Below, piece by piece: positions 17,957-27,346 of a DNA stretch of 64,000 nucleotides. Both the position numbers and the translations under genes were made by a program. Source of the stretch: JALZHR01 sp036388475 (lineage in GTDB: Bacteria > Acidobacteriota > Blastocatellia > Pyrinomonadales > Pyrinomonadaceae); NCBI GenBank assembly GCA_036388475.1, contig DASVRT010000074.1, forward strand, positions 1 through 64,000, read 5' to 3'. The notes beneath the pieces were generated by a model. The model did no database searches. It was not told where the DNA came from and saw only the letters and a program-made list of their open reading frames with translations. Numbering within the stretch: position 1 is the first letter of the stretch; each line of letters begins with the position of its first letter.

Positions 17957-18216
17957 CGGTTTACTTTTTTAAGGCGTTTATCGACGTGTCCTGCCGTCAG
18001 ATTTACCTGACCGCCCGCCTCATTTCCGCCAAAAGTGCCCGTCGAAACCTGAATCGAATCGAGCGCGAGCGGCTCGCCCGGCGGCGTCACCGTTAAATTC
18101 ACGCTGCGACTGCCGGGGCTGCCGTGTCTAACCGTAATTGTAACGGTTTGCGTTGCAGTTACCGGCTTCGTTTCAATCTTAAAGCGCAGGTTCGTCATTC
18201 CCGCTGCCATTATCAT
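17917..18216 (-). pseudogene. fragment of an Ig-like repeat surface protein
   Basis: The reading frame encodes 99 residues. Its middle resembles one module of bacterial Ig-like repeat proteins: an ATF-like strand reading TNLRFKIETKPVTATQTVTI, then SVNLTVTPP, then LDSIQVSTGTFGGNEAGGQVN. A complete protein would have many such modules and a signal peptide. Here the frame starts without a binding site in mid-module and breaks off in unrelated residues within the hairpin at 17912-17956. I read it as the decayed remnant of a large surface protein gene. A short functional protein is less likely. Confidence 0.5.
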
Positions 18217-18466
18217 CGGCGGCGAAGAAAGTTTGTTTATGGAAGATTCGTGACCGACACTTCTCCCGAATCGTCAATCACGGTCGCTTAACAGAACAGT
18301 CCTGCGACCATCACGGAAAATACACAAAATTTATAAGAATTTACGCTTTCCGCCGGAATTATTAATTAATTTATATCTATCGACAGTTTGCTCGGATTCA
18401 AAGAATATTCTGCGGCATATTTGCCGGGCGAGCACGGCGCGGATTGGATTGGAAGGCTTGTAAATA

Positions 18467-19078
18467 TTAGCGTCGGGGAATTGACTGTTTTTCCTTTAAA
18501 TGCCGCGTCGTGTGTTCGGTCACGGAAGAAAAAACATTGTTCGATTCGGGCAATAAAAGCTCGTTGGTCGCGGCGTCGGTCCGGTCGAGCGCGCGCTGGC
18601 GCTGCGCGTCGGTCGATTTATCGGGCAGGCTCTTTCGCGGAACGGTAAAAAACAAAGCGTTAATGATAAAGCTCAAACCGATAAAAAAAGTTAACGCGCC
18701 CGCCCCGGCAATCAAAAGGATGCCCCTGTCTATCATTAAAAGGCTGGCGTAAAAAAAGGTTATCGCCGCGCCGACGCCTATCGAAGCGGTAATCACGCCG
18801 CGGCGCACGCGGCGCATTCGTTTTTCTTCCGGCGATTCCAGAAATTTTTCGATTGCCGGCAGCACGTCTTCGGCAACGTTTTCCAGTTCCTTGACGGTTT
18901 GCGCCTCGCGAATTCTGGCGGCAAGCGCCCGCCCGATTTCGTCGCGCGCCGAAACCGCCGAAGCCGTAATCTTGTCGGGACGCTCGAGCACGAGGCGAAC
19001 CTGCCGCAAATCCGTCCCGCAGGCGCGGCAAAATTGATTAGAATGACGCTCTTCCAAACCGCAGCCCGGACAAAACAT
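18467..19078 (-). CDS. zinc-ribbon membrane protein
   Basis: This 203-residue protein starts with a zinc ribbon (CPGC then CRAC, residues 3-20). A helical, partly acidic segment (residues about 35-90) follows, then a basic patch (KRMRRVRRG), then two membrane helices at about 97-115 and 120-142. The C-terminal tail of about 60 polar residues is probably cytoplasmic too. The ATG has a good binding site (gaggagatt). The architecture is common among uncharacterised bacterial proteins and no specific function can be assigned. It may be transcribed after the lipoprotein gene at 19301. Confidence 0.75.
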   Translation of the reverse strand: MFCPGCGLEERHSNQFCRACGTDLRQVRLVLERPDKITASAVSARDEIGRALAARIREAQTVKELENVAEDVLPAIEKFLESPEEKRMRRVRRGVITASIGVGAAITFFYASLLMIDRGILLIAGAGALTFFIGLSFIINALFFTVPRKSLPDKSTDAQRQRALDRTDAATNELLLPESNNVFSSVTEHTTRHLKEKQSIPRR

Positions 19079-19165
19079 ACTTTTGGGAATCTCCTCGAAT
19101 CTGGATTTTGAATCGACCGGAAAACTATACGCTCAAAATTTCGTTTTAGTTCAAAGATGTTTCCT

Positions 19166-19217
19166 GTTTAAGATAAGCGGCGACTTCGCCCGTTTAAGAT
19201 AAGCGGCGACTTCGCCC
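19166..19217. repeat. 26-bp direct tandem duplication
   Basis: The unit starting gtttaagataagcggcgact occurs twice, exactly and head to tail, at 19166-19191 and 19192-19217. It lies in the spacer between the lipoprotein gene and the zinc-ribbon gene. Identical copies imply a recent duplication. Confidence 0.9.
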
Positions 19218-19300
19218 GTAATTTTTCCGAGTTTTTTATCCGCAATTCCAAAAACATTCTTTCGCGGGCAATCATTCTTAACCCTTACGCTCAGGTTAAA

Positions 19301-20164
19301 TTATTTGACCCGGCTGACGGGCATTTCTTTGCCGTCGGCGCGGACGAATTTGCCGGTCGCGAAATTGTCGTCGTCAAAGATAAATTTGTCTCTGCCTTTG
19401 CCCGTGTCTTCCGAGACGAAGATGTTTGCGCCCGCTACGACGTCGTCGCCGGTAAAGAAAAGCATTGTGCCTGAGCCTTTCGCCCACTTGATTTCGTACG
19501 CCATTTTTACCGGCTTGACCGTGCAGGTCGTCGCGCCGACTTTGTATGTGCCTTCGAAATTGCCGGATTCGTTGGCGGCGTTCTTTTTCGCGTCTTCTTT
19601 AAAATATCCGACGAGGCTCTCGCCGTTCGTGTATTTGATGTCCGAGATTTTCCACGCGCCGGTTTGGCGTCGGAGCGCATAATTCAAAGTTTCCTTGCGG
19701 TCGAAATTTTGAAACGTGACGGGCACGCTCGCTTTGTCGCCTTCGACTTTCGGCGCGCCGACATTGAAATTTTTAATCCGTATGTCCTGCGCGTTGTAAA
19801 ACGGGTCGAAATCCAGCACGCCGACTTCGTCTTTGTGCGTCGTCAAATCCTTCCAGATAAAATCGGCGAGCGTTTTATCGAAATATTTATCCAGAAGCCG
19901 CCGGCTTTTGCCGTCGAGAATCGCGCCGTTGTCCTTGTCGTGCGTTTTGTATAAATCTTTAACGAGCGCGTCGGGCGCGGTTTTCTCAGCCGCGCCGCCC
20001 ACGTCGGCGGCGGTCGTTTCGGTCGTTTCCAGCTTCGCGTCCGGCTCGCTCGTCGCCGTGTTTGCGGCGTTATTTGCCGTTTCCGTCCTGCTTGCGGAAG
20101 CGCAGTTAAAAGTCGAAATCAAAATCGTGAGCAGAAGAATTGATTTAATTATTTTTTTGTTCAT
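19301..20164 (-). CDS. probable lipoprotein with DUF3828-like domain
   Basis: This 287-residue protein has a short basic start, a hydrophobic core (IIKSILLLTILISTF) and a Cys at residue 21 in FNCAS, consistent with a lipoprotein signal although the residues before the Cys are not ideal. A Thr/Ala/Glu-rich linker follows. Residues about 70-195 resemble DUF3828 (VKDLYKTHD, LLDKYFDKTLADFIWKDL, DFDPFYNAQD, WKISDIKY), a domain of periplasmic proteins with unknown role. The C-terminal 90 residues form a separate beta-rich region ending FVRADGKEMPVSRVK. Three further minus-strand genes flank it. Confidence 0.75.
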   Translation of the reverse strand: MNKKIIKSILLLTILISTFNCASASRTETANNAANTATSEPDAKLETTETTAADVGGAAEKTAPDALVKDLYKTHDKDNGAILDGKSRRLLDKYFDKTLADFIWKDLTTHKDEVGVLDFDPFYNAQDIRIKNFNVGAPKVEGDKASVPVTFQNFDRKETLNYALRRQTGAWKISDIKYTNGESLVGYFKEDAKKNAANESGNFEGTYKVGATTCTVKPVKMAYEIKWAKGSGTMLFFTGDDVVAGANIFVSEDTGKGRDKFIFDDDNFATGKFVRADGKEMPVSRVK

Positions 20165-20201
20165 AAGTGCGTCTCAAAAAATCGCTTTTTGTCTTCGGCG
20201 A

Positions 20202-20582
20202 TTATCTTAATCCGGTTTGACGTTCGCGTCTAAATAAAAGAATTATTTTCCCGATAAAATACCACTGCCAGCCGCCGATGATAATTCCGACCAAGCCGGG
20301 AATAAAAACGACGCCCAGAACGGACGCCGCGCGCGGCGACATTATCATCAAAAGCCACGGAAATAACTGGTGCGACAGCAGCATCGCAATCATAAAAATA
20401 TGGATTCCCGGCGCCAGCAGGTAAATAATATAAACGTCGTCGTAAGGCATACCGGGAATAAATATGCCCGTCGGATACAAAGCCATCGACGCCGAAATTA
20501 TCAAAGTGTGAATCGCGGCGAGCTTGGCGGGCAGCGACAGCCCGCCAAACAAAGACACGATTTTTTTAATTCGTGCGCGCAT
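20202..20582 (-). CDS. small multi-span membrane protein
   Basis: From ATG 20582 the product has 126 residues with about three membrane helices (LAAIHTLIISASMALYPTG, IYLLAPGIHIFMIAMLLSH, and VLGVVFIPGLVGIIIGGWQW) and a basic C-terminus (LLFRRERQTGLR). An upstream TTG would add six residues. I do not recognise the family. It lies between the M1 peptidase and the lipoprotein on the same strand with short spacers, so co-transcription is possible. Confidence 0.65.
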   Translation of the reverse strand: MRARIKKIVSLFGGLSLPAKLAAIHTLIISASMALYPTGIFIPGMPYDDVYIIYLLAPGIHIFMIAMLLSHQLFPWLLMIMSPRAASVLGVVFIPGLVGIIIGGWQWYFIGKIILLFRRERQTGLR

Positions 20583-20630
20583 CCTGAGGCAAATGTGCAA
20601 CAGCCTTTCTTCAACCGCCGAGAAATAATT

Positions 20631-22589
20631 TTAACTTCGATTTTTCCAATTCAAAATCGCGTCAACCGTCGCCTGCGTTATCGGATGATAACCGGGACGC
20701 GCTTTGGCGTAAATGTTATTGGCGCGCGTTTTTCCGGCGGGCGTTTTGACGAGTTCTTCAAACAGCGGCTTGACGAATTTGCGCCGACCGATTGAGGTCA
20801 GAAATTCTTCGAGTCGCGGGTCTGCCGCTTCGTATTTATTGCGAATCGACATCAGAAGCCATTGAAAAGCAATTTCCGAATTGCCGCTGCGGGTCAAATT
20901 AAACGCGCGGTCAAGCTCGCCCATTCGCCGCGCGCCCAGGTTCGGCGGCAGAGTTTTCAGAAAATGCAGCCATTCCTGCGTCGTCCACGCGCGGGCTTCG
21001 ATGGCGGTTGTCTGTAATTTTCCGTCGAGCCAGTTTCGCGCCTGCGCTTCGACTTTTGCAAAAGCGTCGGACGCGGGCTGCGGCGCGTTTTTCGGCAAAC
21101 CCGGTTTTTCAATCCATTCATTCACGTCAGCGAGCCCGACCCAGTTCGGATTCACGGTTTCCCACGTTTTATATCTCGGATTTTCGGCGAGCAGATTTTT
21201 CTCCAGATAATTGACGAAAGTTTCGGTCGTAATGCTCTGAAAAGCGTAGCTGTCGAAATAGCCGCGCACGAATTTATCAAACTTTTCGCGCCCGATGGTT
21301 TCTTCCAGATGGCGCAGAAAAAGCGCGCCTTTCTCATACGGCACGCCCGTAAAACCTTCGTCCGGGTCGCGTCCCTGCAAATCGACGTGCAGAATCTGGT
21401 CGCGCGCCGCCAAGCCCGACATTTCTTCTTCGAGCGCGCGCCGACCGAGCGTGGCTTCCATTTCGCGGCGCGGTTTGCCGTAAACTTCTTCGATTATTCG
21501 CCGTTCCAGATAAGTCGTGAAACCTTCGTTGAGCCAGAAATCGCGCCACGTCGCATTCGTCACGAGATTGCCCGACCACGAATGCGCCAGCTCGTGCGCG
21601 ACGAGTGAAACCAGACTTTTATCGCCCGCCAGAATCGTCGGCGTGGCAAAGGTCAGCATCGGGTTTTCCATTCCGCCAAAGGGAAAGCTCGGCGGCAGAA
21701 CCAGCAAATCGTAACGCGACCAGCGATACGCGCCGTAAACTTTTTCGGTTGCCTCGACCATCTTTTCCGTGTCGGAAAGTTCGCGCGCCGCTTTCGCCAG
21801 CATCGAAGGCTCGGTGTAAACGCCGGTGCGTTTTCCCAAACTGCGAAACTGCAAATCGCCGACGGCAATCGCAATCAGGTAAGACGGAATCGGGTGCCTC
21901 ATCCGAAAACGGTAATCGCCGCGGCGCGCGGCAGTTTGCGAATTGCCGTCGGCGCTCATCACGGCGAGCAGATTTTTCGGCGTCCGAACGCGAGCCGTAT
22001 AGGTGATGCGAACCTGCGGCGAATCCTGAATCGGAATAAAGCTGCGCGCGTGAATCGCCTGCGCCTGCGAAAACATAAACGGCGTTTTTTTGCCCGCCGT
22101 CTGCTGCGGCTCAAGCCACTGCAAGCCGGAAGCCGCCGGGCTGGTCGAATAATGAACGCGAACAAATTTTGTTCCCGAAGGCAGCGTGATACTGAGCGGC
22201 GCGCCGAGAATTTTATCCGCCGTGCCGAGCTTAAACTGCGTCCGGTTATAGTTTATGCCGCTCGTGGAAGTTTCGACCTTTTCAATCGTCAAATCGCGCG
22301 TGTCGAGAATCAAATTTCCCAAACGCGTTTTGATCGGCGGAATGCGCTCGACGATTAAAGTCGCCGTGCCGCGCAAAATCTTTTTATCGAACAAAACATT
22401 CCAATCTAAATCGACGTGAGCGACTTTGACCTCGTGCGGGTTCGAGTAAGAATGTACGTCTTCGACCAGAGCCTGTTTGGGCGCTATCATCGGTTTTGTT
22501 TTCTGACCGCTGACGACAATCAGGAAATTTGCGCTGAAAACCAGCGCCGCGCAAAAGAGAATTGCAGGATTTTTAATTTTCATTATCAT
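20631..22589 (-). CDS. M1 family metallo-aminopeptidase (leukotriene A4 hydrolase type)
   Basis: This 652-residue zinc aminopeptidase has a signal peptide (hydrophobic residues 6-24). The exopeptidase motif is GGMENP, the zinc site is HELAH at about 331-335, and the third ligand Glu is in WLNEGF 18 residues later. The C-terminal 170 residues (from LDGKLQTTAIEARAWTT) match the helical LTA4-hydrolase C-terminal domain. The family removes N-terminal residues from peptides and bacterial members of this type are usually periplasmic. The ATG at 22589 has ggagaag 8 bp upstream. A second in-frame ATG lies 6 bp on. It heads a run of minus-strand genes. Confidence 0.92.
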   Translation of the reverse strand: MIMKIKNPAILFCAALVFSANFLIVVSGQKTKPMIAPKQALVEDVHSYSNPHEVKVAHVDLDWNVLFDKKILRGTATLIVERIPPIKTRLGNLILDTRDLTIEKVETSTSGINYNRTQFKLGTADKILGAPLSITLPSGTKFVRVHYSTSPAASGLQWLEPQQTAGKKTPFMFSQAQAIHARSFIPIQDSPQVRITYTARVRTPKNLLAVMSADGNSQTAARRGDYRFRMRHPIPSYLIAIAVGDLQFRSLGKRTGVYTEPSMLAKAARELSDTEKMVEATEKVYGAYRWSRYDLLVLPPSFPFGGMENPMLTFATPTILAGDKSLVSLVAHELAHSWSGNLVTNATWRDFWLNEGFTTYLERRIIEEVYGKPRREMEATLGRRALEEEMSGLAARDQILHVDLQGRDPDEGFTGVPYEKGALFLRHLEETIGREKFDKFVRGYFDSYAFQSITTETFVNYLEKNLLAENPRYKTWETVNPNWVGLADVNEWIEKPGLPKNAPQPASDAFAKVEAQARNWLDGKLQTTAIEARAWTTQEWLHFLKTLPPNLGARRMGELDRAFNLTRSGNSEIAFQWLLMSIRNKYEAADPRLEEFLTSIGRRKFVKPLFEELVKTPAGKTRANNIYAKARPGYHPITQATVDAILNWKNRS

Positions 22590-23029
22590 TCGTAAACTTC
22601 TCCGTCCAATAATTTGTTCGGCTTGCCAAAAGCAGCTTCAGGGTTTCGGGGAAAGTCGAAAATATTCGTTTTCGATTATAGATTCAGTCGGCGAAAAACG
22701 CGATGCCGAACGGAAAAGGAAAATTTTCCGCGGCATCGAATTAAACCCAAACCGGACGCGAAAAGCAGATAAACAATTATATTATTTGCTATTTTCCGAT
22801 AAATAGCGCATTGTAGATATGTTAATCCTTCTCTCGCATCTGCTTTTTGATGCGCTCGTCTAAGACGGTTTTCCGGATAAGTTTGAGAGCAGGCTGGTTA
22901 TCATTACAGAAGTCGCTCTTTTTTGAGCATCCGAAATCCGACTCTTCGCAGCTTACCGTTTTCTCCGAAGCCAATTCGATTCGACGCTTCTTTTGAAATT
23001 CCCTGACGGGGAAAAAGGTATATAATTTT
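22590..23029. other. 440-bp spacer with a strong orphan hairpin
   Basis: The spacer separates the divergent M1 peptidase and RRM genes. A hairpin at 22701-22738 has the arms cgatgccg and cggaaaa (with a 2-nt bulge) facing ttttccgcggcatcg. Nothing else codes here. The remainder would be a long leader for the RRM gene, but its promoter is not clear. Confidence 0.5.
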
Positions 23030-23350
23030 ATGTCAATGAAACTTTATGTAGGAAATCTTTCCTTTGAAACATCGCAGCAGGATTTGGAAAAAGTCTTCGG
23101 CGAAGTCGGCACGGTCGAATCGACCAACTTAATCGAAGACCGCGAAACGGGTCGCTCGCGCGGCTTTGCGTTTATCGAAATGTCCAGCGAAGAAGAAGGT
23201 CAGAACGCCATTACCAAGCTGAACGGCAAAGAAATCAGCGGTCGCGAATTAATCGTCAACGAAGCCAAACCGCGTGAAAATCGCGGCGGCAACGGCGGCG
23301 GTTACAACGGCGGCGGAAATCGCGGCGGCGGCGGTGGTTCGCGCTGGTAG
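23030..23350 (+). CDS. small RRM RNA-binding protein
   Basis: This 106-residue protein is one RNA-recognition motif with a glycine-rich tail. RNP2 is LYVGNL (residues 5-10), RNP1 is SRGFAFIEM, and the tail is GGNGGGYNGGGNRGGGGG followed by SRW. Such proteins bind single-stranded RNA and in cyanobacteria are often cold-induced. The Gly tail is typical of those. It stands alone, with a long upstream spacer and its own terminator. ATG 23036 is an alternative start. Confidence 0.92.
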   Translation: MSMKLYVGNLSFETSQQDLEKVFGEVGTVESTNLIEDRETGRSRGFAFIEMSSEEEGQNAITKLNGKEISGRELIVNEAKPRENRGGNGGGYNGGGNRGGGGGSRW

Positions 23351-23378
23351 ATTTTTGAGCATCTATGATGTTTATAAA

Positions 23379-23414
23379 GAAAGCCTCCGGCAAATGCCGG
23401 AGGCTTTCGCTTTT
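23379..23414 (+). terminator. rho-independent terminator
   Basis: The stem gaaagcctccggc (23379-23391) pairs exactly with 23396-23408 across a 4-nt loop and is followed by gctttt. It ends the RRM gene. Confidence 0.88.
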
Positions 23415-23585
23415 GAGAATGTTTTAATTTAACGTCGCCGGGAGACAACAATCCGAAAATCAGCGCTTTAACTCTAAATTGTAAATTAATTCGCATAATG
23501 CTTTCCAAAATAATTTAGAACTTACTATTTAGAATTAACTTTTCTTTCTCTTTTGCGCCTTGAATTTCATTAGTCTGAACCGACG

Positions 23586-26500
23586 TTAATTTAATAAACC
23601 GATAAAAGCGTCCGCCAGCCGGTCGCGCCAGCTCGTCCAGGTGTGCCCGGTGACGCTTTCCCGGTAAGCGACCGGATAACCTTTGGCGCGCAGCATAATG
23701 TTGACGCGGCGGCTGTCTTCGACGCCTTCAAACACGCCGTCGTCGAAATAAAATTTAAATTTCGTTTTCGCGGCGTCGAGCTTCGCGAGTTCCTTGACGA
23801 CGCGCTCGTTATCGACCCAGAATGAAGAGCTTTGCCCGCCGATGCGCGCAAATTTGTCGGGATGTTTCAAGCCAATCCAGACGCTCGTAATCCCGCCCAG
23901 AGACGCGCCGAGCAGCGCCCGCCCGTCGCGATTCTGAATCGTCCGGTATCTTCTGTCGATTTCGGGAACGACTTCACCCGCGACAAAATCTGCCCACGCG
24001 TCGTTCGCCCAATATTCTTTCGTCCGCTCGCGCGGGTCGATAAAAACCATTATAAAAGGCTTGATTTTTCCCGCTCCGACCAGATTTTCCTGCTGCGCGG
24101 CAGCTTTCCCTCTTTGCAGATAATCGGTTCCGTCCTGAAAATATAAAACCGGAAAACGGTCTTTTGCAGCGTCATATCTTGTCGGCAAATAAACTTTGAT
24201 ACGCCGCGCGCCGAAGTTTTTTGTCTGTAAATCAAATTCTTCGAGCTTTCCTTCGATTATGAATTCTTCATTAACGCCTTCGACTTTGACGCTCTGTTTT
24301 TTGTCCCAAACGGTCGGCTTATAATCAGGCATCGTGAAAACCGAATTCTCGCTGCCGACGCCGTTGTCGATTTTATTCGGATTCAGCGGGTCGGCTAGCC
24401 ATTTGCCGTCGACGATGAGTTTATATTCAAACTTCGCCTCGTTATCAAACGGCAACGTCAAAGCCTGATAGCTTCCGAAATTTTGAAATTTCCGCCCGTG
24501 CGGACGCCAGCCGGTAAAATCTCCGGCAATTTCGACCTGTTTCGCCGCCCCGCGATAAACGAACCTGACATAGGTTTCTTTCGCGTCTTTCGAATCGAAA
24601 ATGTTCGGACTCGGCTCGTTCGCGCGCGGCGGCGAAAAACTGAAATCTCCCTGTCCCGTTATTTTCGTATCCGCCGAGCGAACTTTGACTCTTTCAAATG
24701 CCGACGCGCCGTCGGGCGTAATGATGCCGACAATTCCGATTTCTTCCGTTTCCGGCGCTATTACTTCAAACGAGATTTCGCCTTTTTCGTTAATCGGAAG
24801 AAGCCGCGTCTCGCCTCTGAAAGACATTGCGACCTTTGCGCCCGGCATACTCCGGCGCGTAAAACTGAATTTCTGACCGGCATTTACGGGCAACACAACT
24901 TCTTCGTCCAGACCGCCGAAATTGCTGACCTGTGTCGGAATTCCGCTGCGGGCGTAGCGATTATAAACAATGTCGGGCGTGTCCAGATTTCTGCCTTCCT
25001 GCAAATTGACGGCGAGGCGGATAAACTGCGCCATCGACCACGCGAGCGGCGTCGCCGAGCCGGTGCCCTCGCCGAAGGCGAGATTCGGCGAAAACTGCGA
25101 ATCGGCTTTCGGCACTTCCTTTTTGTCCCAGATTTGTTCGGGAATCATCATTCCTTCGTTGGCGAAATTAAGCATCGCGTCGAGACGGCTCAGCGCTTCA
25201 CCGAGCCATTTTCTTTCTACTTTTCCTACCGGATAATTCGGATTTTTTCGCTTTTCATTTTCTTCGATTATCCGGATTTTATACCACTGTTCCGCCCGCG
25301 CCAGCTCATATTGCCCGCGTTCACCGGAAAGCAAAGCCCAGAGCCTTCCCTTTCCAGTATATTTTCCGTCCCAGTTCCAGCGCCGCCCGTCGTCCATCTC
25401 GCCGTAGCCGTCGTGATTATAACGATAAAACGCCTCGCCGTTCGGCGTGTTAACCTTGATAATCTCGTCTATGACTTTCAACGATTTTTCAATTAAAGGG
25501 TCTTCCGCCGGTTTGATTCCCAAGCGCACCAGTTCCAGAAATCCGGCATCGACAATCGCGCGCTCGTCAAAAAATCCCGCGCCGTTATTGAGCTCGATTT
25601 TCTCGCCTTTATTCGGCGCGCCGTTTTGCGTAATCCGCAAATAATAAATGCCGTCGCCGTATAAACCGGTCGTCGTCGCCGTCCAGCGTTCGACGTTGCG
25701 CGCCCAATCGTCAGCCGTCGCCAGGTAAACGGTCGCCGACGCTTCGTCGCCGTTGCGCCGCGCGATTTCCGCCGCGCAGACGAGCCCGGCGATTTCCGCC
25801 GCGATGGTCGAAGGCGAAAATCCCGCTTCTTCTTCCCATCGCTCCTGCGGCGTTCGCGGACCCGTTTTCACTAAAAAATCGGCGGATTTTTTGATGTGAT
25901 TCGTGTAAGTCGCCTTGTCGAATCTGCCGAGCTGATAAGCGAGAATCAAAGGGAAAGCGACTTCGTCCAGTTGCAGCGAACCCCAGAAAGGCTTGCCGTC
26001 GAGCCACGAATTCTGCGGAAAGCTGCCGTCGGGCTTTTGCTGGACTTTGAACAGAAAATCCAGCGCGCGCTCCGCCGCCGGACGGTCGCCGAGAGCCATA
26101 AAAGCCGTCGCCACCTGATATAAATCGCGCGACCAGACCAGATGATAACCGCCGACGTTGTTTTCGTTGGCGTTCTCGCCGCCGCCCCACGGAACGGTCA
26201 AGCTAGCGATGTTTGCGCCGCGATTTGCTTTATCTTCGTGCGCTTTTAAAATCATCGCCGCCATATTGAATTGAGCTTGATATTTGGCGTCGACTTTGCG
26301 CAGAGTTTTCAGGTAATCAATCCAGCTTTCCTGATATTCCTGCGAGGTCTTCGGAAAACCTTTGAAAAGCGAATTTTGCGCGGCTTGCAAAGCTTCGTCC
26401 GCGTTTTTTCCGAATCCGAGAGATATTTCAAAATGGAAATCTCTCGATTTCGGAAACCCGGTAAAAACCGGCATCACCTTTGCTACCTGCACGACATTTC

Positions 26501-27296
26501 CGTTTTCGGCGCGCGCATACGGGTTGCCGATTTTTCCCGTTTTCTTCAGCTGCTCGAAGCCGTCGCTCGTGCCGAGAAAACCGCTCGTCATCTCGCTGAA
26601 CCGGCAATAGCGACAGGTCAGCGCCGAGGCTTTATCGCCGTCGATTGATAAAAACGCGTTCGTCTGCGACCAGGCGGTATCGTGCATTCCGCTATTTGCC
26701 AGCGAAGGGTCGTAATAAATATAAAGCTGCTGGTCAGCCGTTTGCCTCTCGAACCGCACCGAAATCATCACGGAATTATTTTTCGGGTCGGTGACGTATG
26801 TTTTCTGAATGCTCCATTCGCGCGTCTTTGCCGAGTTCGTCTGCACGAACGAAAGCGAGCCGGCGCTGGAAAAGTTTTTATAAATGCCGATATTGGAAAC
26901 GGGCGAGACGTCTTTCGTCCGGCTGATGTTCAAAACTTCGACTTTCTGCGTCGTGTCGTCTGTTTCGGTTTCGACTTTTCCGGTTTTCTGATTAACCACG
27001 ACAAACTGCAAAAGATGCACATTCGCCACCGTCACGTCCGGGTAATAAACTTCGGTCAGCGCGCCGCCCTGCAATGTAAACCAGACTTTGCTTTCCGGAT
27101 TCGCCGCAGTTCCGACGCCCTGTTTGCCCGCGCTTGCCCATTGCGCGTCTTTGCCCGGCGCATCCGGCGCGAGAGTTTGAGCTTGAGCAGCGAAAGCGGA
27201 AAAAATTAACGCCGAGACGCAAAGCGGCAAAGAGGCAAAGTTAAAACGATTTTTTAAGATTTCGGATAAAATAAATTTCCTCGTTTGATTTTTCAT
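23586..27296 (-). CDS. secreted GH15 glucoamylase fused to CBM48-like domain and esterase
   Basis: This 1236-residue protein has a signal peptide (residues about 20-40, ending AAQAQT) and four parts. Residues about 45-310 match the glucodextranase/glucoamylase N-terminal beta-sandwich (GKQGVGTAANPESKVWFTLQ). Residues about 330-790 form the GH15 (alpha/alpha)6 domain with the general acid in LLSGERGQYELA near 656. Residues about 905-1005 form a CBM48-like sandwich (VEIAGDFTGWRP, FEYKLIVDGKWLADPLN). Residues about 1030-1236 form an esterase-D-type hydrolase with Ser in LLGASLGG near 1131 and a His in VTGHTW. It would release glucose from alpha-glucans and perhaps remove ester groups. It is the last gene of the glucan locus. 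The signal-peptide core is encoded by a repeat arm. Confidence 0.9.
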   Translation of the reverse strand: MKNQTRKFILSEILKNRFNFASLPLCVSALIFSAFAAQAQTLAPDAPGKDAQWASAGKQGVGTAANPESKVWFTLQGGALTEVYYPDVTVANVHLLQFVVVNQKTGKVETETDDTTQKVEVLNISRTKDVSPVSNIGIYKNFSSAGSLSFVQTNSAKTREWSIQKTYVTDPKNNSVMISVRFERQTADQQLYIYYDPSLANSGMHDTAWSQTNAFLSIDGDKASALTCRYCRFSEMTSGFLGTSDGFEQLKKTGKIGNPYARAENGNVVQVAKVMPVFTGFPKSRDFHFEISLGFGKNADEALQAAQNSLFKGFPKTSQEYQESWIDYLKTLRKVDAKYQAQFNMAAMILKAHEDKANRGANIASLTVPWGGGENANENNVGGYHLVWSRDLYQVATAFMALGDRPAAERALDFLFKVQQKPDGSFPQNSWLDGKPFWGSLQLDEVAFPLILAYQLGRFDKATYTNHIKKSADFLVKTGPRTPQERWEEEAGFSPSTIAAEIAGLVCAAEIARRNGDEASATVYLATADDWARNVERWTATTTGLYGDGIYYLRITQNGAPNKGEKIELNNGAGFFDERAIVDAGFLELVRLGIKPAEDPLIEKSLKVIDEIIKVNTPNGEAFYRYNHDGYGEMDDGRRWNWDGKYTGKGRLWALLSGERGQYELARAEQWYKIRIIEENEKRKNPNYPVGKVERKWLGEALSRLDAMLNFANEGMMIPEQIWDKKEVPKADSQFSPNLAFGEGTGSATPLAWSMAQFIRLAVNLQEGRNLDTPDIVYNRYARSGIPTQVSNFGGLDEEVVLPVNAGQKFSFTRRSMPGAKVAMSFRGETRLLPINEKGEISFEVIAPETEEIGIVGIITPDGASAFERVKVRSADTKITGQGDFSFSPPRANEPSPNIFDSKDAKETYVRFVYRGAAKQVEIAGDFTGWRPHGRKFQNFGSYQALTLPFDNEAKFEYKLIVDGKWLADPLNPNKIDNGVGSENSVFTMPDYKPTVWDKKQSVKVEGVNEEFIIEGKLEEFDLQTKNFGARRIKVYLPTRYDAAKDRFPVLYFQDGTDYLQRGKAAAQQENLVGAGKIKPFIMVFIDPRERTKEYWANDAWADFVAGEVVPEIDRRYRTIQNRDGRALLGASLGGITSVWIGLKHPDKFARIGGQSSSFWVDNERVVKELAKLDAAKTKFKFYFDDGVFEGVEDSRRVNIMLRAKGYPVAYRESVTGHTWTSWRDRLADAFIGLLN

Positions 27297-27337
27297 AGAT
27301 TTTTTGCGTCCGCAAGCCCTTTGCGTCTCGGCGTTAA
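27206..27337. repeat. inverted repeat of gacgcaaag words spanning a gene start
   Basis: The perfect 19-bp arms ttaacgccgagacgcaaag (27206-27224) and its complement (27319-27337) flank the start codon of the GH15 fusion gene at 27296. Additional gcggcaaag and aggcaaag words extend the left arm inward. The left arm is coding and specifies part of the signal peptide. The word family recurs at 32808-32928 and, as ctttgcgcg, at 44473-44573. Confidence 0.88.
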
Positions 27338-27346
27338 AAGTTTTCT

